Of a DNA stretch of 64,000 nt, positions 32,748 through 40,903 are shown piece after piece; positions within the stretch are counted from its first letter, which is position 1, and every line of letters begins with the position of its first letter. The translations under genes were made by a program, and so were the position numbers. The stretch spans positions 1-64,000 of the forward strand of contig NZ_JASLGR010000027.1 of the NCBI RefSeq assembly GCF_030150155.1, given 5' to 3'. This DNA comes from Nocardioides sp. (lineage in GTDB: Bacteria; Actinomycetota; Actinomycetes; Propionibacteriales; Nocardioidaceae). The notes under the pieces were generated by a model. The model did not search any database, was not told the origin of the DNA, and saw only the letters and a program-made list of their open reading frames with translations.

Positions 32748-33760
32748 GCGCCGCACGTGCAGGCCGGGTCGCCGTCTTCGGCTCCGGCTCCTGGGGGACC
32801 GCGTTCTCGACGGTGCTGGCCGATGCCGGCAACGAGGTGACGATGTGGGCGCGTCGCCCCGAGCTCGCCGAGGCGATCAACGCCACCCGGACCAACCCTG
32901 ACTACCTGCCCGGCATCGAGCTGCCCGAGGCGATCACGGCCACCCACGACCCGGAGCGGGCGCTCGAGGGCGCTGACATCGCCGTCCTGGCGGTGCCCAG
33001 CCAGTCGCTGCGCGACAACCTGCGCGAGTGGGCGCCGTACATCGGCGACGGCGTCACCTTCGTCTCGCTGATGAAGGGGGTCGAGCTCGGCACCCTGGAT
33101 CGGATGAGCGAGGTCATCGCCGACGTCACCGGCGCCGGTCCGGAGCGGATCGCGGTGATCAGCGGCCCGAACCTGGCCAAGCCGATCGCGCTGCGCGAGC
33201 CGGCCGCCTCGACGGTGGCCTGCGCCGACGAGGAGGTCGCCAAGATGCTCCAGGCGCGGGTGCACAGCCCGGCGTTCCGGCCCTACACGTCGGTCGACGT
33301 GGTGGGCTGCGAGATCGGCGGCTCCTACAAGAACGTGGTCGCGATCGCGGCCGGCATGGCGGTGGGCCTCGGCTTCGGTGACAACACCACCGCGACGGTG
33401 ATCACCCGCGGCCTGGCCGAGACCGCGCGTCTGGGGATGAAGCTCGGCGCCAACCCGATGACGTTCATGGGCCTGGCCGGCCTCGGTGACCTGGTCGCCA
33501 CCTGCTCCTCGCCGCTCTCACGTAACCGTACGTTCGGCGAGAAGCTGGGCCAGGGGATGAGCGTCGAGGACGTCGTCGCCCAGACCCGTCAGGTGGCTGA
33601 GGGCGCCAAGTCCTGTGCCTCGCTGCGGGCACTGGCCGAGCGTTGCGAGGTCGACCACCCGCTGGTGGCCGCCGTCGACGACGTGGTCGCCGGGCGGCTC
33701 ACCGCGGGGGAGCTGATCGACGCGATGCTGGAGCGGCCGACCAAGGCGGAGACCGACTGA
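32744..33760 (+). CDS. gpsA: Glycerol-3-phosphate dehydrogenase [NAD(P)+]
   Basis: Makes sn-glycerol-3-phosphate for phospholipids, fitting its coupling to plsC. The 338-residue protein has the N-terminal GSGSWGTAF cofactor motif, ISGPNLAKPIA, the catalytic Lys in GGSYKNVVAIAAG, and GLGDLVATCSSPLSRNR. GTG at 32744 overlaps the plsC stop by 4 nt. A tandem repeat region follows. Confidence 0.96.
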   Translation: MSAARAGRVAVFGSGSWGTAFSTVLADAGNEVTMWARRPELAEAINATRTNPDYLPGIELPEAITATHDPERALEGADIAVLAVPSQSLRDNLREWAPYIGDGVTFVSLMKGVELGTLDRMSEVIADVTGAGPERIAVISGPNLAKPIALREPAASTVACADEEVAKMLQARVHSPAFRPYTSVDVVGCEIGGSYKNVVAIAAGMAVGLGFGDNTTATVITRGLAETARLGMKLGANPMTFMGLAGLGDLVATCSSPLSRNRTFGEKLGQGMSVEDVVAQTRQVAEGAKSCASLRALAERCEVDHPLVAAVDDVVAGRLTAGELIDAMLERPTKAETD

Positions 33761-33778
33761 GCGTCGCGAACTGAGCGA

Positions 33779-33906
33779 GGCCGACACCGAGCTTGCTCGT
33801 GTGTCGTGCCGAGCGAGGGAGCAAGCCGCCCGGAGGGCGGCAGGCCGACACCGAGCTTGCTCGCGTGTCGTGCCGAGCGAGGGAGGTAGTCGCCCGAAGG
33901 GCGACC
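33779..33906. repeat. Two tandem 64-bp repeats between gpsA and metB
   Basis: Copy 1 (33779-33842) and copy 2 (33843-33906) share nearly the whole 64 bp. Each holds one imperfect palindrome (CGACACCGAGC with GCTCG-GTGTCG) and one short stem (CGCCCGGAGGGCG in copy 1, CGCCCGAAGGGCG in copy 2). Related sequence flanks the pair (CGTCGCGAACTGAGCG and GGTCGCGATCTGAGCG). It lies between convergent genes. Confidence 0.85.
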
Positions 33907-33946
33907 GACCGACTGAGGGTCGCGATCTGAGCGACTGACCCCCGGG

Positions 33947-35041
33947 TCAGCCCTCCAGCAGCGACAGCGCCGAGGCCAGGTCCTCCCACAGGTCGTCGAC
34001 GTCCTCGATGCCGACACTGAACCGGACCAGGCCCTCGGGCACGTCGGGCGACTCGCCGGCCCAGCGCCGGCGACGCTCGAAGGTCGACTCGACGCCGCCG
34101 AGGGAGGTGGCGTGCACCCACAGCGTGGTGGAGTGGGTGAGCAGCTCGGCGGCACCGGCCGAGGGCAGTACGGCGGCCAGCATCGCGCCCGAGCCCGGGT
34201 AGCGCACCTCGGTGATCGCCGGATGCGCCTCGAGCCGACGGGCCAGCTCGGCGGCGTTGGCCGAGGCGGCCTTGACCCGCAGCGGCAGGGTGCGGATGCC
34301 GCGCAGGGCGAGCCAGACCTCGAACGGACCAGGTACGGCACCGATCAGGTCCCGGCGGCCCTTGAGCACCTTCCACAGGTCGGGGTCCGTGACCACCAGG
34401 GCGCCGAGGTTCACGTCGGAGTGCCCGGCGAGGTACTTGGTCACCGAGTGCACGACGATGTCGGCGCCCAGCGCCAGCGGCTGCTGCAGCACCGGCGTGG
34501 CCAGGGTGTTGTCGACCACGACCCGGATGCCGCGCTGGTGGGCGGCGGCGATCAGGGCGGGCAGGTCGGCCAGTCGCATCTCGGGGTTGGTCGGCGACTC
34601 GATCCACAGCAGCGCGGTGTCGTCGTCGAGAGCCGCGATCACGGCCTCGGTGTCGGCGATGTCGACGAGCCTGGTCCGGATCCGGCCGCGTGCCTCCAGG
34701 TCGGAGAGCTGGCCGATGGTGCCGAGGTAGGCCTGCCCGGCGACGACGGTGGAGTCGTTGACCAGGTCGAGGAGCGTCGCGGTCGCGGCCTGGCCGCTGG
34801 AGAAGGTGAGGGCGAGCCCGCCTTCCAGGGCGCCGAGGGTGGACTCGAACGCCACCCAGGTGTCGTTCGTGTAGCGCCCGTACTCCTTGTCACCGCCGCC
34901 GACGTACGTCGAGGCCATCGTGATCGGGTGGTTGAGTGGCTGGTCGGGCTCGTGCGGGGGACGACCGGCTTGCACGGCGACGGTGGCGGGCTTGAGCAGG
35001 TTCGGGGTGGTCGGCACAGTCGGATCGGGTGACGCGGTCAT
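33947..35041 (-). CDS. metB: Cystathionine gamma-synthase-like PLP enzyme
   Basis: Cys/Met metabolism PLP enzyme (fold type I). The PLP-lysine is in HSVTKYLAGHSD, preceded by VVDNTLATP and by SSGQAATATLL. The 364-residue length from ATG 35041 is normal; the frame remains open upstream but runs antisense to the next gene. Cystathionine gamma-synthase is the best fit, although gamma-lyase and O-acetylhomoserine-type enzymes are close relatives. No other methionine genes are adjacent. Confidence 0.83.
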   Translation of the reverse strand: MTASPDPTVPTTPNLLKPATVAVQAGRPPHEPDQPLNHPITMASTYVGGGDKEYGRYTNDTWVAFESTLGALEGGLALTFSSGQAATATLLDLVNDSTVVAGQAYLGTIGQLSDLEARGRIRTRLVDIADTEAVIAALDDDTALLWIESPTNPEMRLADLPALIAAAHQRGIRVVVDNTLATPVLQQPLALGADIVVHSVTKYLAGHSDVNLGALVVTDPDLWKVLKGRRDLIGAVPGPFEVWLALRGIRTLPLRVKAASANAAELARRLEAHPAITEVRYPGSGAMLAAVLPSAGAAELLTHSTTLWVHATSLGGVESTFERRRRWAGESPDVPEGLVRFSVGIEDVDDLWEDLASALSLLEG

Positions 35042-35098
35042 AGGGTCCAGTGTGCCGACCTGGGTTCTGGGGGCGCACGCCAGTAGGGTGGCGGCACC

Positions 35099-35557
35099 AT
35101 GATCTGGTTCATCCTCGCCGCTCAGTTCGTCATCACCGCCGCCGCCGGAGTCCGCTGGACGAGGGTCGCCCAACAGGGCGGATACCAGCCCGGGTGCGCC
35201 GTCGCCGTGAAGCGGTCGAGCTCCGCGCAGGGCTCACCGGACCGGGTCGGCTTCCTCATCCTGGCGGTGGCCTCCGTGGTCGGCTGCGTGATCTGGCTGC
35301 TCTCCCTCCCCGCCGCGCTGCTGTGGCTGTTCTGGCCGCGCTCGGTGCCGCTGCGGGACGCCGCGACCCCGCTGGTCTGGGACAGCCGGGCGGTGCGCTT
35401 CATGATCACCTCGACGGCCACGCTCTTCCTGCTGATGGCCGCGCTGATGATCGCCACCATCTACATCGGCCTCTACTTCGTCTCGCTGCTGCCGCTGGTG
35501 GCGATCGTCGCCGTCGAGTGGGCGCTGCGGATGTCGACCAAGGCGGCCACGGCATGA
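35099..35557 (+). CDS. Membrane protein of unknown function coupled to murF
   Basis: A 152-residue protein with an N-terminal hydrophobic helix and three further membrane segments (FLILAVASVVGCVIWLL, FMITSTATLFLLMAALMIA, LYFVSLLPLVAIVAV). I do not recognise a family. A TAGGGT box lies 9 nt before the ATG. The stop overlaps the murF start as ATGA, so expression is probably tied to that cell-wall gene. Confidence 0.78.
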   Translation: MIWFILAAQFVITAAAGVRWTRVAQQGGYQPGCAVAVKRSSSAQGSPDRVGFLILAVASVVGCVIWLLSLPAALLWLFWPRSVPLRDAATPLVWDSRAVRFMITSTATLFLLMAALMIATIYIGLYFVSLLPLVAIVAVEWALRMSTKAATA

Positions 35558-36909
35558 TCCCGCTCGACCTGGACACCATCGCCCGGGTCGTCGGCGGCAC
35601 CGTCCACGGTGAGGCCGCCGGCGTCACCGTCACGGCACCGGCCGTCCTGGACGGTCGCACCGCCGAGGCGGGTGCGCTGTTCGTCGCCTTCGCGGGCGAG
35701 AACGTCGACGGCCACGAGTACGCCGCCCAGGCCGGCGCCGCGGGTGCGGTGGCCGTGCTGGGCTCGCGGCCGACGGCTCTGCCGACCGTCGTGGTCGACG
35801 ACGTCCAGACCGCGCTGCAGAACCTCGCCGCCTACGTCCTGGTCCAGCTGCGTGCCGCCGGGGAGATCACGGTGATCGGGGTGACCGGCTCCCAGGGCAA
35901 GACCAGCACCAAGGACATGACCGCGGCGATCCTGGCCGCCCAGGCGCCCACCGTCGCCACCCTGGGCTCGCTCAACAACGAGCTCGGCGTCCCGCTGACC
36001 GTGCTGCGCGCCACTACCCAGACCCGTTTCCTGGTCCTGGAGATGGGGGCACGGGGCAAGGGGCACATCCGCCAGCTCACCGACATCGCGCCGCTCGACG
36101 TCGCGATGGTGCTCAACGTCGGCTTCGCCCACCTCGGCGAGTTCGGCTCCCGCGAGGCGATCGCCCATGCCAAGGGCGAGCTGGTCGAGGGGCTGCGTGC
36201 GGGTGGGATCGCGGTGCTCAACGCCGATGACCCGCGCGTGGTCGCGATGCGGGCGCTCACCGAGGGGAAGGTGCTCACCTTCGGGACGGCCGAGCATGCC
36301 GACGTACGCGTGGCTGACCTGGCTCAGGATCGGCTCGGTCGCGCCTCGTTCACCCTGCACACTGCCGACGCCGAGGCCGAGGTGGCGCTGCCCGTCGTCG
36401 GGGCACACCAGGCGTTCAACGCCGCCGCTGCGGCGACCGCCGTCCGGGCCGTCGGGATCGCACTGGACGCCGTTCCCGGCCCGCTCGCCACCGCGACCCT
36501 GTCGCAGTGGCGGATGGAGCTGCACGAGCTGCCCAGTGGCCTGACGCTGCTCAACGACTCCTACAACGCCAACCCCGACTCGATGCGGGCCGCGCTCGAC
36601 GCCCTGGCAGCGATCCAGACCCCCGGGCGCCGGGTGGCGGTCCTGGGGGAGATGCTCGAGCTCGGTGAGGGCTCCGACTCCGAGCACCGTGAGATCGGTG
36701 CGTACGCCGCCGAGCGGGCCGACCGGGTCCTGGTCGTCGGCGAGGGCGCCCGCCCGATCCTCGACGGCGCCGGGTCCGAGGCGCTGCTGGTGCCCGACAA
36801 CGCCGCGGCCGTCGCCTGGCTCGGCGAGCACCTGGGCCAACGTGACGTGGTTCTCGTCAAGGCCTCCCGTGGGGCGCGCCTCGACGAGGTCGCCGCAGCC
36901 CTTGAGTAA
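35554..36909 (+). CDS. murF: UDP-N-acetylmuramoyl-tripeptide--D-alanyl-D-alanine ligase
   Basis: Adds D-Ala-D-Ala to the peptidoglycan precursor. The 451-residue protein has the Mur ligase three-domain order: N-terminal UDP-binding part, central ATPase with TGSQGKTSTKD near residue 110 and LEMGARGKGHI, and C-terminal domain with NDSYNANPDSMRAAL. ATG at 35554 overlaps the upstream membrane protein gene by 4 nt. The ddl gene that makes its substrate follows within 11 nt, a tight functional pair. Confidence 0.95.
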   Translation: MIPLDLDTIARVVGGTVHGEAAGVTVTAPAVLDGRTAEAGALFVAFAGENVDGHEYAAQAGAAGAVAVLGSRPTALPTVVVDDVQTALQNLAAYVLVQLRAAGEITVIGVTGSQGKTSTKDMTAAILAAQAPTVATLGSLNNELGVPLTVLRATTQTRFLVLEMGARGKGHIRQLTDIAPLDVAMVLNVGFAHLGEFGSREAIAHAKGELVEGLRAGGIAVLNADDPRVVAMRALTEGKVLTFGTAEHADVRVADLAQDRLGRASFTLHTADAEAEVALPVVGAHQAFNAAAAATAVRAVGIALDAVPGPLATATLSQWRMELHELPSGLTLLNDSYNANPDSMRAALDALAAIQTPGRRVAVLGEMLELGEGSDSEHREIGAYAAERADRVLVVGEGARPILDGAGSEALLVPDNAAAVAWLGEHLGQRDVVLVKASRGARLDEVAAALE

Positions 36910-36919
36910 GTTCGCAGGT

Positions 36920-38035
36920 GTGAAGCAGAAGATCCGTGTTGCCCTGTTGTTCGGTGGTCGGTCGGGGGAGCACCCGATCTCGATCGTGACGGCGGCAGGG
37001 GTGCTCGGAGCGATGGACCCCGAGAAGTACGACGTCGTGCCGATCGGGATCACCAAGTCCGGCCAGTGGGTCGTGGGCAGCGCGGACCTCTCCGCCGCCG
37101 CCCTCACCGGAGCCACGCTGCCCGAGGTGGAGGCGACGCCGGGCAGCGGCGTGCTGCTCTCCGGTGCCAGTCTCCAGGTGCTGCAGCCGGGCTCGGTGCC
37201 TGAGCAGCTCGGTGAGGTCGACGTGGTCTTCCCGGTGCTGCACGGCCCGTACGGCGAGGACGGCACGATCCAGGGCCTGCTCGAGCTCGCCGACGTCCCG
37301 TACGTCGGCTGTGGCGTGCTGGCCTCGGCGGTCGGGATGGACAAGGAGTTCATGAAGCTGGTCTTCGCCGGGCGGGGCCTGCCGGTGGGGCCGTACGTCG
37401 TCGTGCGGCCGCGTCAGTGGGAGCAGTCCCGTGACGACGTACTCGCGCAGGTGGCCGACCTGGCGCTGCCGCTCTTCGTCAAGCCCGCTCGCGGCGGCTC
37501 CTCGCTCGGCGTCACCCGGGTCGATGATCTGACGGACCTGGCAGACCTGGAGGCCGCCGTCGCCGAGGCCCAGAAGCACGACCCGAAGGTGATCATCGAG
37601 GCAGGCCTGGAGGGCCGCGAGATCGAGTGCGCCGTCCTCGGCGGCCGTGACGGCGCCGCCCCGCGGGCCTCGGTGCCCGGTGAGATCGTGGTGGACGCGG
37701 CCGAGGGCGCCGACTTCTACGACTTCGAGGCGAAGTACGTCAGTGGCACCCAGGCGCGCGCCGAGGCACCGGCCGACCTGCCCGCCGACGTCGCCGAGAA
37801 GGTCCGCCAGACCGCGATCGCGGCGTTCGAGGCCGTCGACGCCGAGGGACTGTCGCGGGTCGACGTCTTCGTCAGCCCCGCCGGTGACGTGGTGATCAAC
37901 GAGATCAACACGCTGCCCGGGTTCACCCCGATCTCGATGTACCCGAAGATGTGGGAGGCCACCGGCCTGTCCTACTCGGATCTGATCGACGAGCTGATCC
38001 AGCTCGCCCTGGAGCGCCCGCGCGGCCTGCGCTGA
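36920..38035 (+). CDS. ddl: D-alanine--D-alanine ligase
   Basis: ATP-grasp ligase that makes the dipeptide used by MurF. The 371-residue protein has GGRSGEHPIS near the N-terminus, KPARGGSSLGV, DFYDFEAKYVSG for the omega loop, and the metal-binding INEINTLPGFT with the Asn intact. The likely start is GTG at 36920; TTG at 36902, overlapping the murF stop, is an alternative. A perfect 36-nt palindrome follows, then a convergent ddl-like paralogue. Confidence 0.95.
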   Translation: MKQKIRVALLFGGRSGEHPISIVTAAGVLGAMDPEKYDVVPIGITKSGQWVVGSADLSAAALTGATLPEVEATPGSGVLLSGASLQVLQPGSVPEQLGEVDVVFPVLHGPYGEDGTIQGLLELADVPYVGCGVLASAVGMDKEFMKLVFAGRGLPVGPYVVVRPRQWEQSRDDVLAQVADLALPLFVKPARGGSSLGVTRVDDLTDLADLEAAVAEAQKHDPKVIIEAGLEGREIECAVLGGRDGAAPRASVPGEIVVDAAEGADFYDFEAKYVSGTQARAEAPADLPADVAEKVRQTAIAAFEAVDAEGLSRVDVFVSPAGDVVINEINTLPGFTPISMYPKMWEATGLSYSDLIDELIQLALERPRGLR

Positions 38036-38048
38036 GCCTCCGAACGCA

Positions 38049-38084
38049 CCACGGGCCCCGAGTCGATCGACTCGGGGCCCGTGG
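38049..38084. terminator. Perfect 36-nt palindrome between the two ddl-type genes
   Basis: The arm CCACGGGCCCCGAGTCGA (38049-38066) is followed at once by its exact complement (38067-38084). It is a likely bidirectional terminator between convergent genes, without a T run. Confidence 0.8.
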
Positions 38085-38099
38085 CGTCGATGCGCACGA

Positions 38100-39050
38100 T
38101 CAGCGCGCCAGCGCACGACCGATCAGGTCGACGGCGAGCTCGCCGAGGGTGGTGCCCGACGCGCTGCAGGCGAAGGGCAGCACCGAGGTCTCGGTGGCCC
38201 CGGGGGTGATCGCGGCCTCCAGCACGACGAAGGAGCCGTCGGCGTCGACGATCAGGTCGGTGCGGGAGATGTCGCGCAGACCGAGGGTCTCGTGCACGGC
38301 CACGGCGGCGTCACCGACGGCGGCGACGACGTCGTCGGGCATGTCGAGCGGGGTGAGGCTGACGTACTCGGCGGTGTAGCGCGCCGAGAAGTCGAACTCG
38401 TGGCCCTTGGCGAAGTCGATCTCGATCGGGGCCAGAGCCTTCGGGCCCTCGTCGGTGTCGCGGACCACGACGGAGACGTTGGCGCCCGGGTAGAACCGCT
38501 CGATCAGGGCCTCGTCGTAGTAGGCGTAGGCGGTGACCAGGGCCGAGGGCAGCTCGGAGAGGCCGTCGACACCGGTGACGCCGAGCGCGGAGCCGCCTCG
38601 GGTCGGCTTGACCACGATCCGGTCGCCGAGCAGGTTCATCACCTGCTCCATCAGCGCGCTGGCGCCGATGTCACGGAAGGTCTGTGCCGAGAGCCCGACC
38701 GAGTCGGGGACCGGGATGCCGGCGCGGCGCAGGATCTCGCGCGAGGTGCCCTTGTCGTAGGCCACCCGGCAGGCACGCGAGTCCGAGCCGACGAACGGCA
38801 GCCCGATCAGCTCGAGCAGGGTCTGGATCTCGCCGTCCTCCCCGAACTGGCCGTGCAGGGTCGGCACCGCGGCGACGACCTTGTCGCGCTCGAGGTGGTG
38901 CAGCAGGTTGCGGTCGAAGTCGTACGACGTCACCTCGACGCCGGCAGCGCGGAGCTCACGGACGATGTTGCGGCCACTGGCCAGCGACACGTCACGCTCG
39001 TGGCTCAGGCCGCCCGCGATCACAGCGATCGGTCCGGCAAGTTCGGTCAT
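38100..39050 (-). CDS. D-alanine--D-alanine ligase-like ATP-grasp protein with altered metal site
   Basis: A 316-residue ATP-grasp protein (319 if the upstream ATG at 39059 is used). It keeps LSHERDVSLASG, LHGQFGEDGEIQTLLE, KPTRGGSALGV, and the RTDLIVD block. The segment that normally reads E-x-N-T-x-P-G-x-T is VLEAAITPGATETS, so the Mg-binding Asn is Ala. The Lys of the omega-loop KY pair is Arg (FDFSARY). It may be an active paralogue with other specificity or a non-ligase relative. It converges on the canonical ddl gene. Confidence 0.82.
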   Translation of the reverse strand: MTELAGPIAVIAGGLSHERDVSLASGRNIVRELRAAGVEVTSYDFDRNLLHHLERDKVVAAVPTLHGQFGEDGEIQTLLELIGLPFVGSDSRACRVAYDKGTSREILRRAGIPVPDSVGLSAQTFRDIGASALMEQVMNLLGDRIVVKPTRGGSALGVTGVDGLSELPSALVTAYAYYDEALIERFYPGANVSVVVRDTDEGPKALAPIEIDFAKGHEFDFSARYTAEYVSLTPLDMPDDVVAAVGDAAVAVHETLGLRDISRTDLIVDADGSFVVLEAAITPGATETSVLPFACSASGTTLGELAVDLIGRALAR

Positions 39051-39132
39051 GTCAGTCACCTCAGGTACAGCACTTTCGGTTCAGGTGTGTCAGATGAGTC
39101 AGGGGTCTGGTGCTTCAGAAGCGTCAGAAGCG

Positions 39133-39369
39133 TCAGATGTGGATGACGGGGCACGTCAGCGTGCGGGTGATGCCGTCGATGGCCTGGACCTTCGAGACGA
39201 CCGTCGCGCCCAGCTCGTCGATGTTGCGGGCCTCCGCACGGACGATCACGTCGTACGGGCCCGTCACGGCCTCGGCCAGGGTGACGCCGGACATGGCGGT
39301 AGCCGCCTTCGTCACGCTCTCCGACTTGCCGACGTCGGTCTGGATGAGGATGTAAGCCTGGACGGACAT
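39133..39369 (-). CDS. Stand-alone Lrp/AsnC ligand-binding (RAM) domain protein
   Basis: The 78-residue protein starts at ATG 39369 (MSVQAYILIQTDVGKSE). It consists only of the beta-alpha-beta RAM domain, with GPYDVIVRAEARNIDELG and a C-terminal TRTLTCPVIHI. The DNA-binding helix-turn-helix of Lrp/AsnC is absent. Such proteins bind small effectors and may form mixed oligomers with full-length Lrp regulators. It lies 73 nt upstream of the ddl-like gene in the same direction. Confidence 0.88.
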   Translation of the reverse strand: MSVQAYILIQTDVGKSESVTKAATAMSGVTLAEAVTGPYDVIVRAEARNIDELGATVVSKVQAIDGITRTLTCPVIHI

Positions 39370-39437
39370 GGGTGAACTCCCGGTGAGGTCTGTGGCCATT
39401 GCCCCAGCAACCTATCGCACCATGATGAGATGGCCCT

Positions 39438-40403
39438 GTGGCAGATGGCATCGACGGCAAGACCCTGGGGGAGCTCGGGGAGTTCGGACTGATCCGGGAG
39501 ATCGTGGCTCGATTCCCGCAGGGGGAGCAGGTTCTGGTCGGGCCCGGCGACGACGCCGCACTGCTGCGGATCCGCAACGGTCACGTGGTGGTCTCCACCG
39601 ACCTGCTGGTCGAGGGACGCCACTTCCGCCAGGACTGGGCCAGCGCCCGCGACATCGGGCACCGCGCTGCCGCACAGAACCTCTCCGACCTCAATGCGAT
39701 GGGCGGTACGGCGCACTCCCTCACGCTCGGCATCGCCGCCCCCGCTGAGCTCCCGGCCGCCTGGGTGCTCGACTTCGCCACCGGCTTCGCCGAGGAGGCG
39801 GCCCTGGTCGGTGCCAGTGTCGTGGGCGGCGACGTCACCCGGGCGGACTCGATCGTGATCGCTGTGACGGTGATGGGCTCGGTGCTGCAGGCACCTGTGC
39901 TGCGCTCGGGGGCGCAGCCCGGTGACGTGGTCGCGATGATCGGGCGGCAGGGCTGGGCCGCGGCCGGGCTGGCGGTGTTGGGGCGCGGGTTCCGCTCCCC
40001 GCGGGCCGTCGTGGCGGCCTATCAGCGCCCCGAGCCGCCGTACGCTGCGGGGCCCGCGGCTGCCGCGGCCGGAGCCACCTCGATGATCGACATCTCCGAC
40101 GGACTGCTCTCCGAGGCCGAGCACCTGGCCCACGCCTCGGGGGTGCACCTCGACATCGACACTTCGGCGCTGGAGATCCCCGAGCCGTTCCAGGCGGTCG
40201 GGATGGCGCTCAACGTCGACCCGAGCACCTTCGTGCTCAGTGGGGGCGACGACCACGCGCTGCTCGCGACGTTCCCGACCTGGGTGCCGCTGCCCGAGGG
40301 CTGGATCCCGATCGGGACCGTGGCCGAGGCAGGGGAGCTCGGAGCGCGGGTGAGCGTCGACGGGACGGCGTACGACGGGCCGACGGGGTGGACGCACTTC
40401 TGA
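39438..40403 (+). CDS. thiL: Thiamine-monophosphate kinase
   Basis: ATP-dependent kinase that makes thiamine diphosphate, the cofactor IlvB needs. The 321-residue protein shows VGPGDDAALL, STDLLVEGRHF, GHRAAAQNLSDLNAMG, GGDVTRADS and IDISDGLLSEAEHLA, the PurM-type ATP and metal-binding blocks. GTG at 39438 is the start. A 22-bp repeat array follows within 8 nt of the stop. Confidence 0.95.
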   Translation: MADGIDGKTLGELGEFGLIREIVARFPQGEQVLVGPGDDAALLRIRNGHVVVSTDLLVEGRHFRQDWASARDIGHRAAAQNLSDLNAMGGTAHSLTLGIAAPAELPAAWVLDFATGFAEEAALVGASVVGGDVTRADSIVIAVTVMGSVLQAPVLRSGAQPGDVVAMIGRQGWAAAGLAVLGRGFRSPRAVVAAYQRPEPPYAAGPAAAAAGATSMIDISDGLLSEAEHLAHASGVHLDIDTSALEIPEPFQAVGMALNVDPSTFVLSGGDDHALLATFPTWVPLPEGWIPIGTVAEAGELGARVSVDGTAYDGPTGWTHF

Positions 40404-40410
40404 GCCCTGC

Positions 40411-40520
40411 GGGGGCGAACCCGGATCTGGGTGGTGGTGAACCCGGAAGTCGGCGGTGGTGAACCCGGAAGTCGGCGGTGGTGAACCCGGAAGTCGGCGG
40501 TGGTGAACCCGGAGGTCGGG
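40411..40520. repeat. Five tandem 22-bp repeats downstream of thiL
   Basis: Five contiguous 22-bp units (40411, 40433, 40455, 40477, 40499). The three middle units are identical (GGTGGTGAACCCGGAAGTCG then GC), and the outer two differ at a few bases. This is the same unit as at 27202-27410, again between convergent genes. No spacers are present. Confidence 0.93.
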
Positions 40521-40529
40521 AAATGGGAG

Positions 40530-40555
40530 AAGCCCCCGCCAGAAGGCGGGGGCTT
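40530..40555 (-). terminator. Terminator of rpmB
   Basis: AAGCCCCCGCC (40530-40540) and GGCGGGGGCTT (40545-40555) form an 11-bp stem with a 4-nt loop, 20 nt past the rpmB stop. Confidence 0.8.
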
Positions 40556-40575
40556 CGTCGCACGAATGCGTCAGG

Positions 40576-40761
40576 TCAGCGCGAGACCTTGCCGGCCTTC
40601 AGGCAGCCGGTGCAGACGTTGAGGCGCTTCGGGGTACCGTTGATGGTAGCCCGGACACGCTGGATGTTCGGGTCGAAGCGGCGCTTCGTGATCTTACGGG
40701 ACCACGGCCGGTTGTTGCCGAAGCCCGGCTTCTTGGCGCAGATATCGCAAACGGCAGCCAC
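40576..40761 (-). CDS. rpmB: 50S ribosomal protein L28
   Basis: A 61-residue ribosomal protein L28. It is the Cys-containing (C+) type, with CDIC near the N-terminus and CTGC near the C-terminus for zinc binding. Genomes of this group often carry a zinc-independent paralogue elsewhere, under zinc control. The start is GTG at 40761 behind AGGAG with 6-nt spacing. Confidence 0.96.
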   Translation of the reverse strand: MAAVCDICAKKPGFGNNRPWSRKITKRRFDPNIQRVRATINGTPKRLNVCTGCLKAGKVSR

Positions 40762-40903
40762 CGTGAACTCCTGGGGTTGATCTTCTAGGTCTGGTTGTGC
40801 TGTCCGACAGGATCAGGACCCGCCTGGGCCGAACAACCGAACGAGCGTATCCCAGCCGAACGGCTGGGCGGAAATCGTCGGACTGTTGACTATGGTTGGG
40901 CCG
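40762..40903. other. Divergent promoter region rpmB / DAK2 gene
   Basis: Contains the rpmB ribosome site at its left edge and the TATGGT -10 box of the DAK2 gene at 40891-40896. Nothing else is recognised. Confidence 0.5.
40891..40896 (+). promoter_or_regulatory. -10 box, leaderless start of the DAK2 gene
   Basis: TATGGT is followed by 7 nt and GTG at 40904. Confidence 0.55.
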
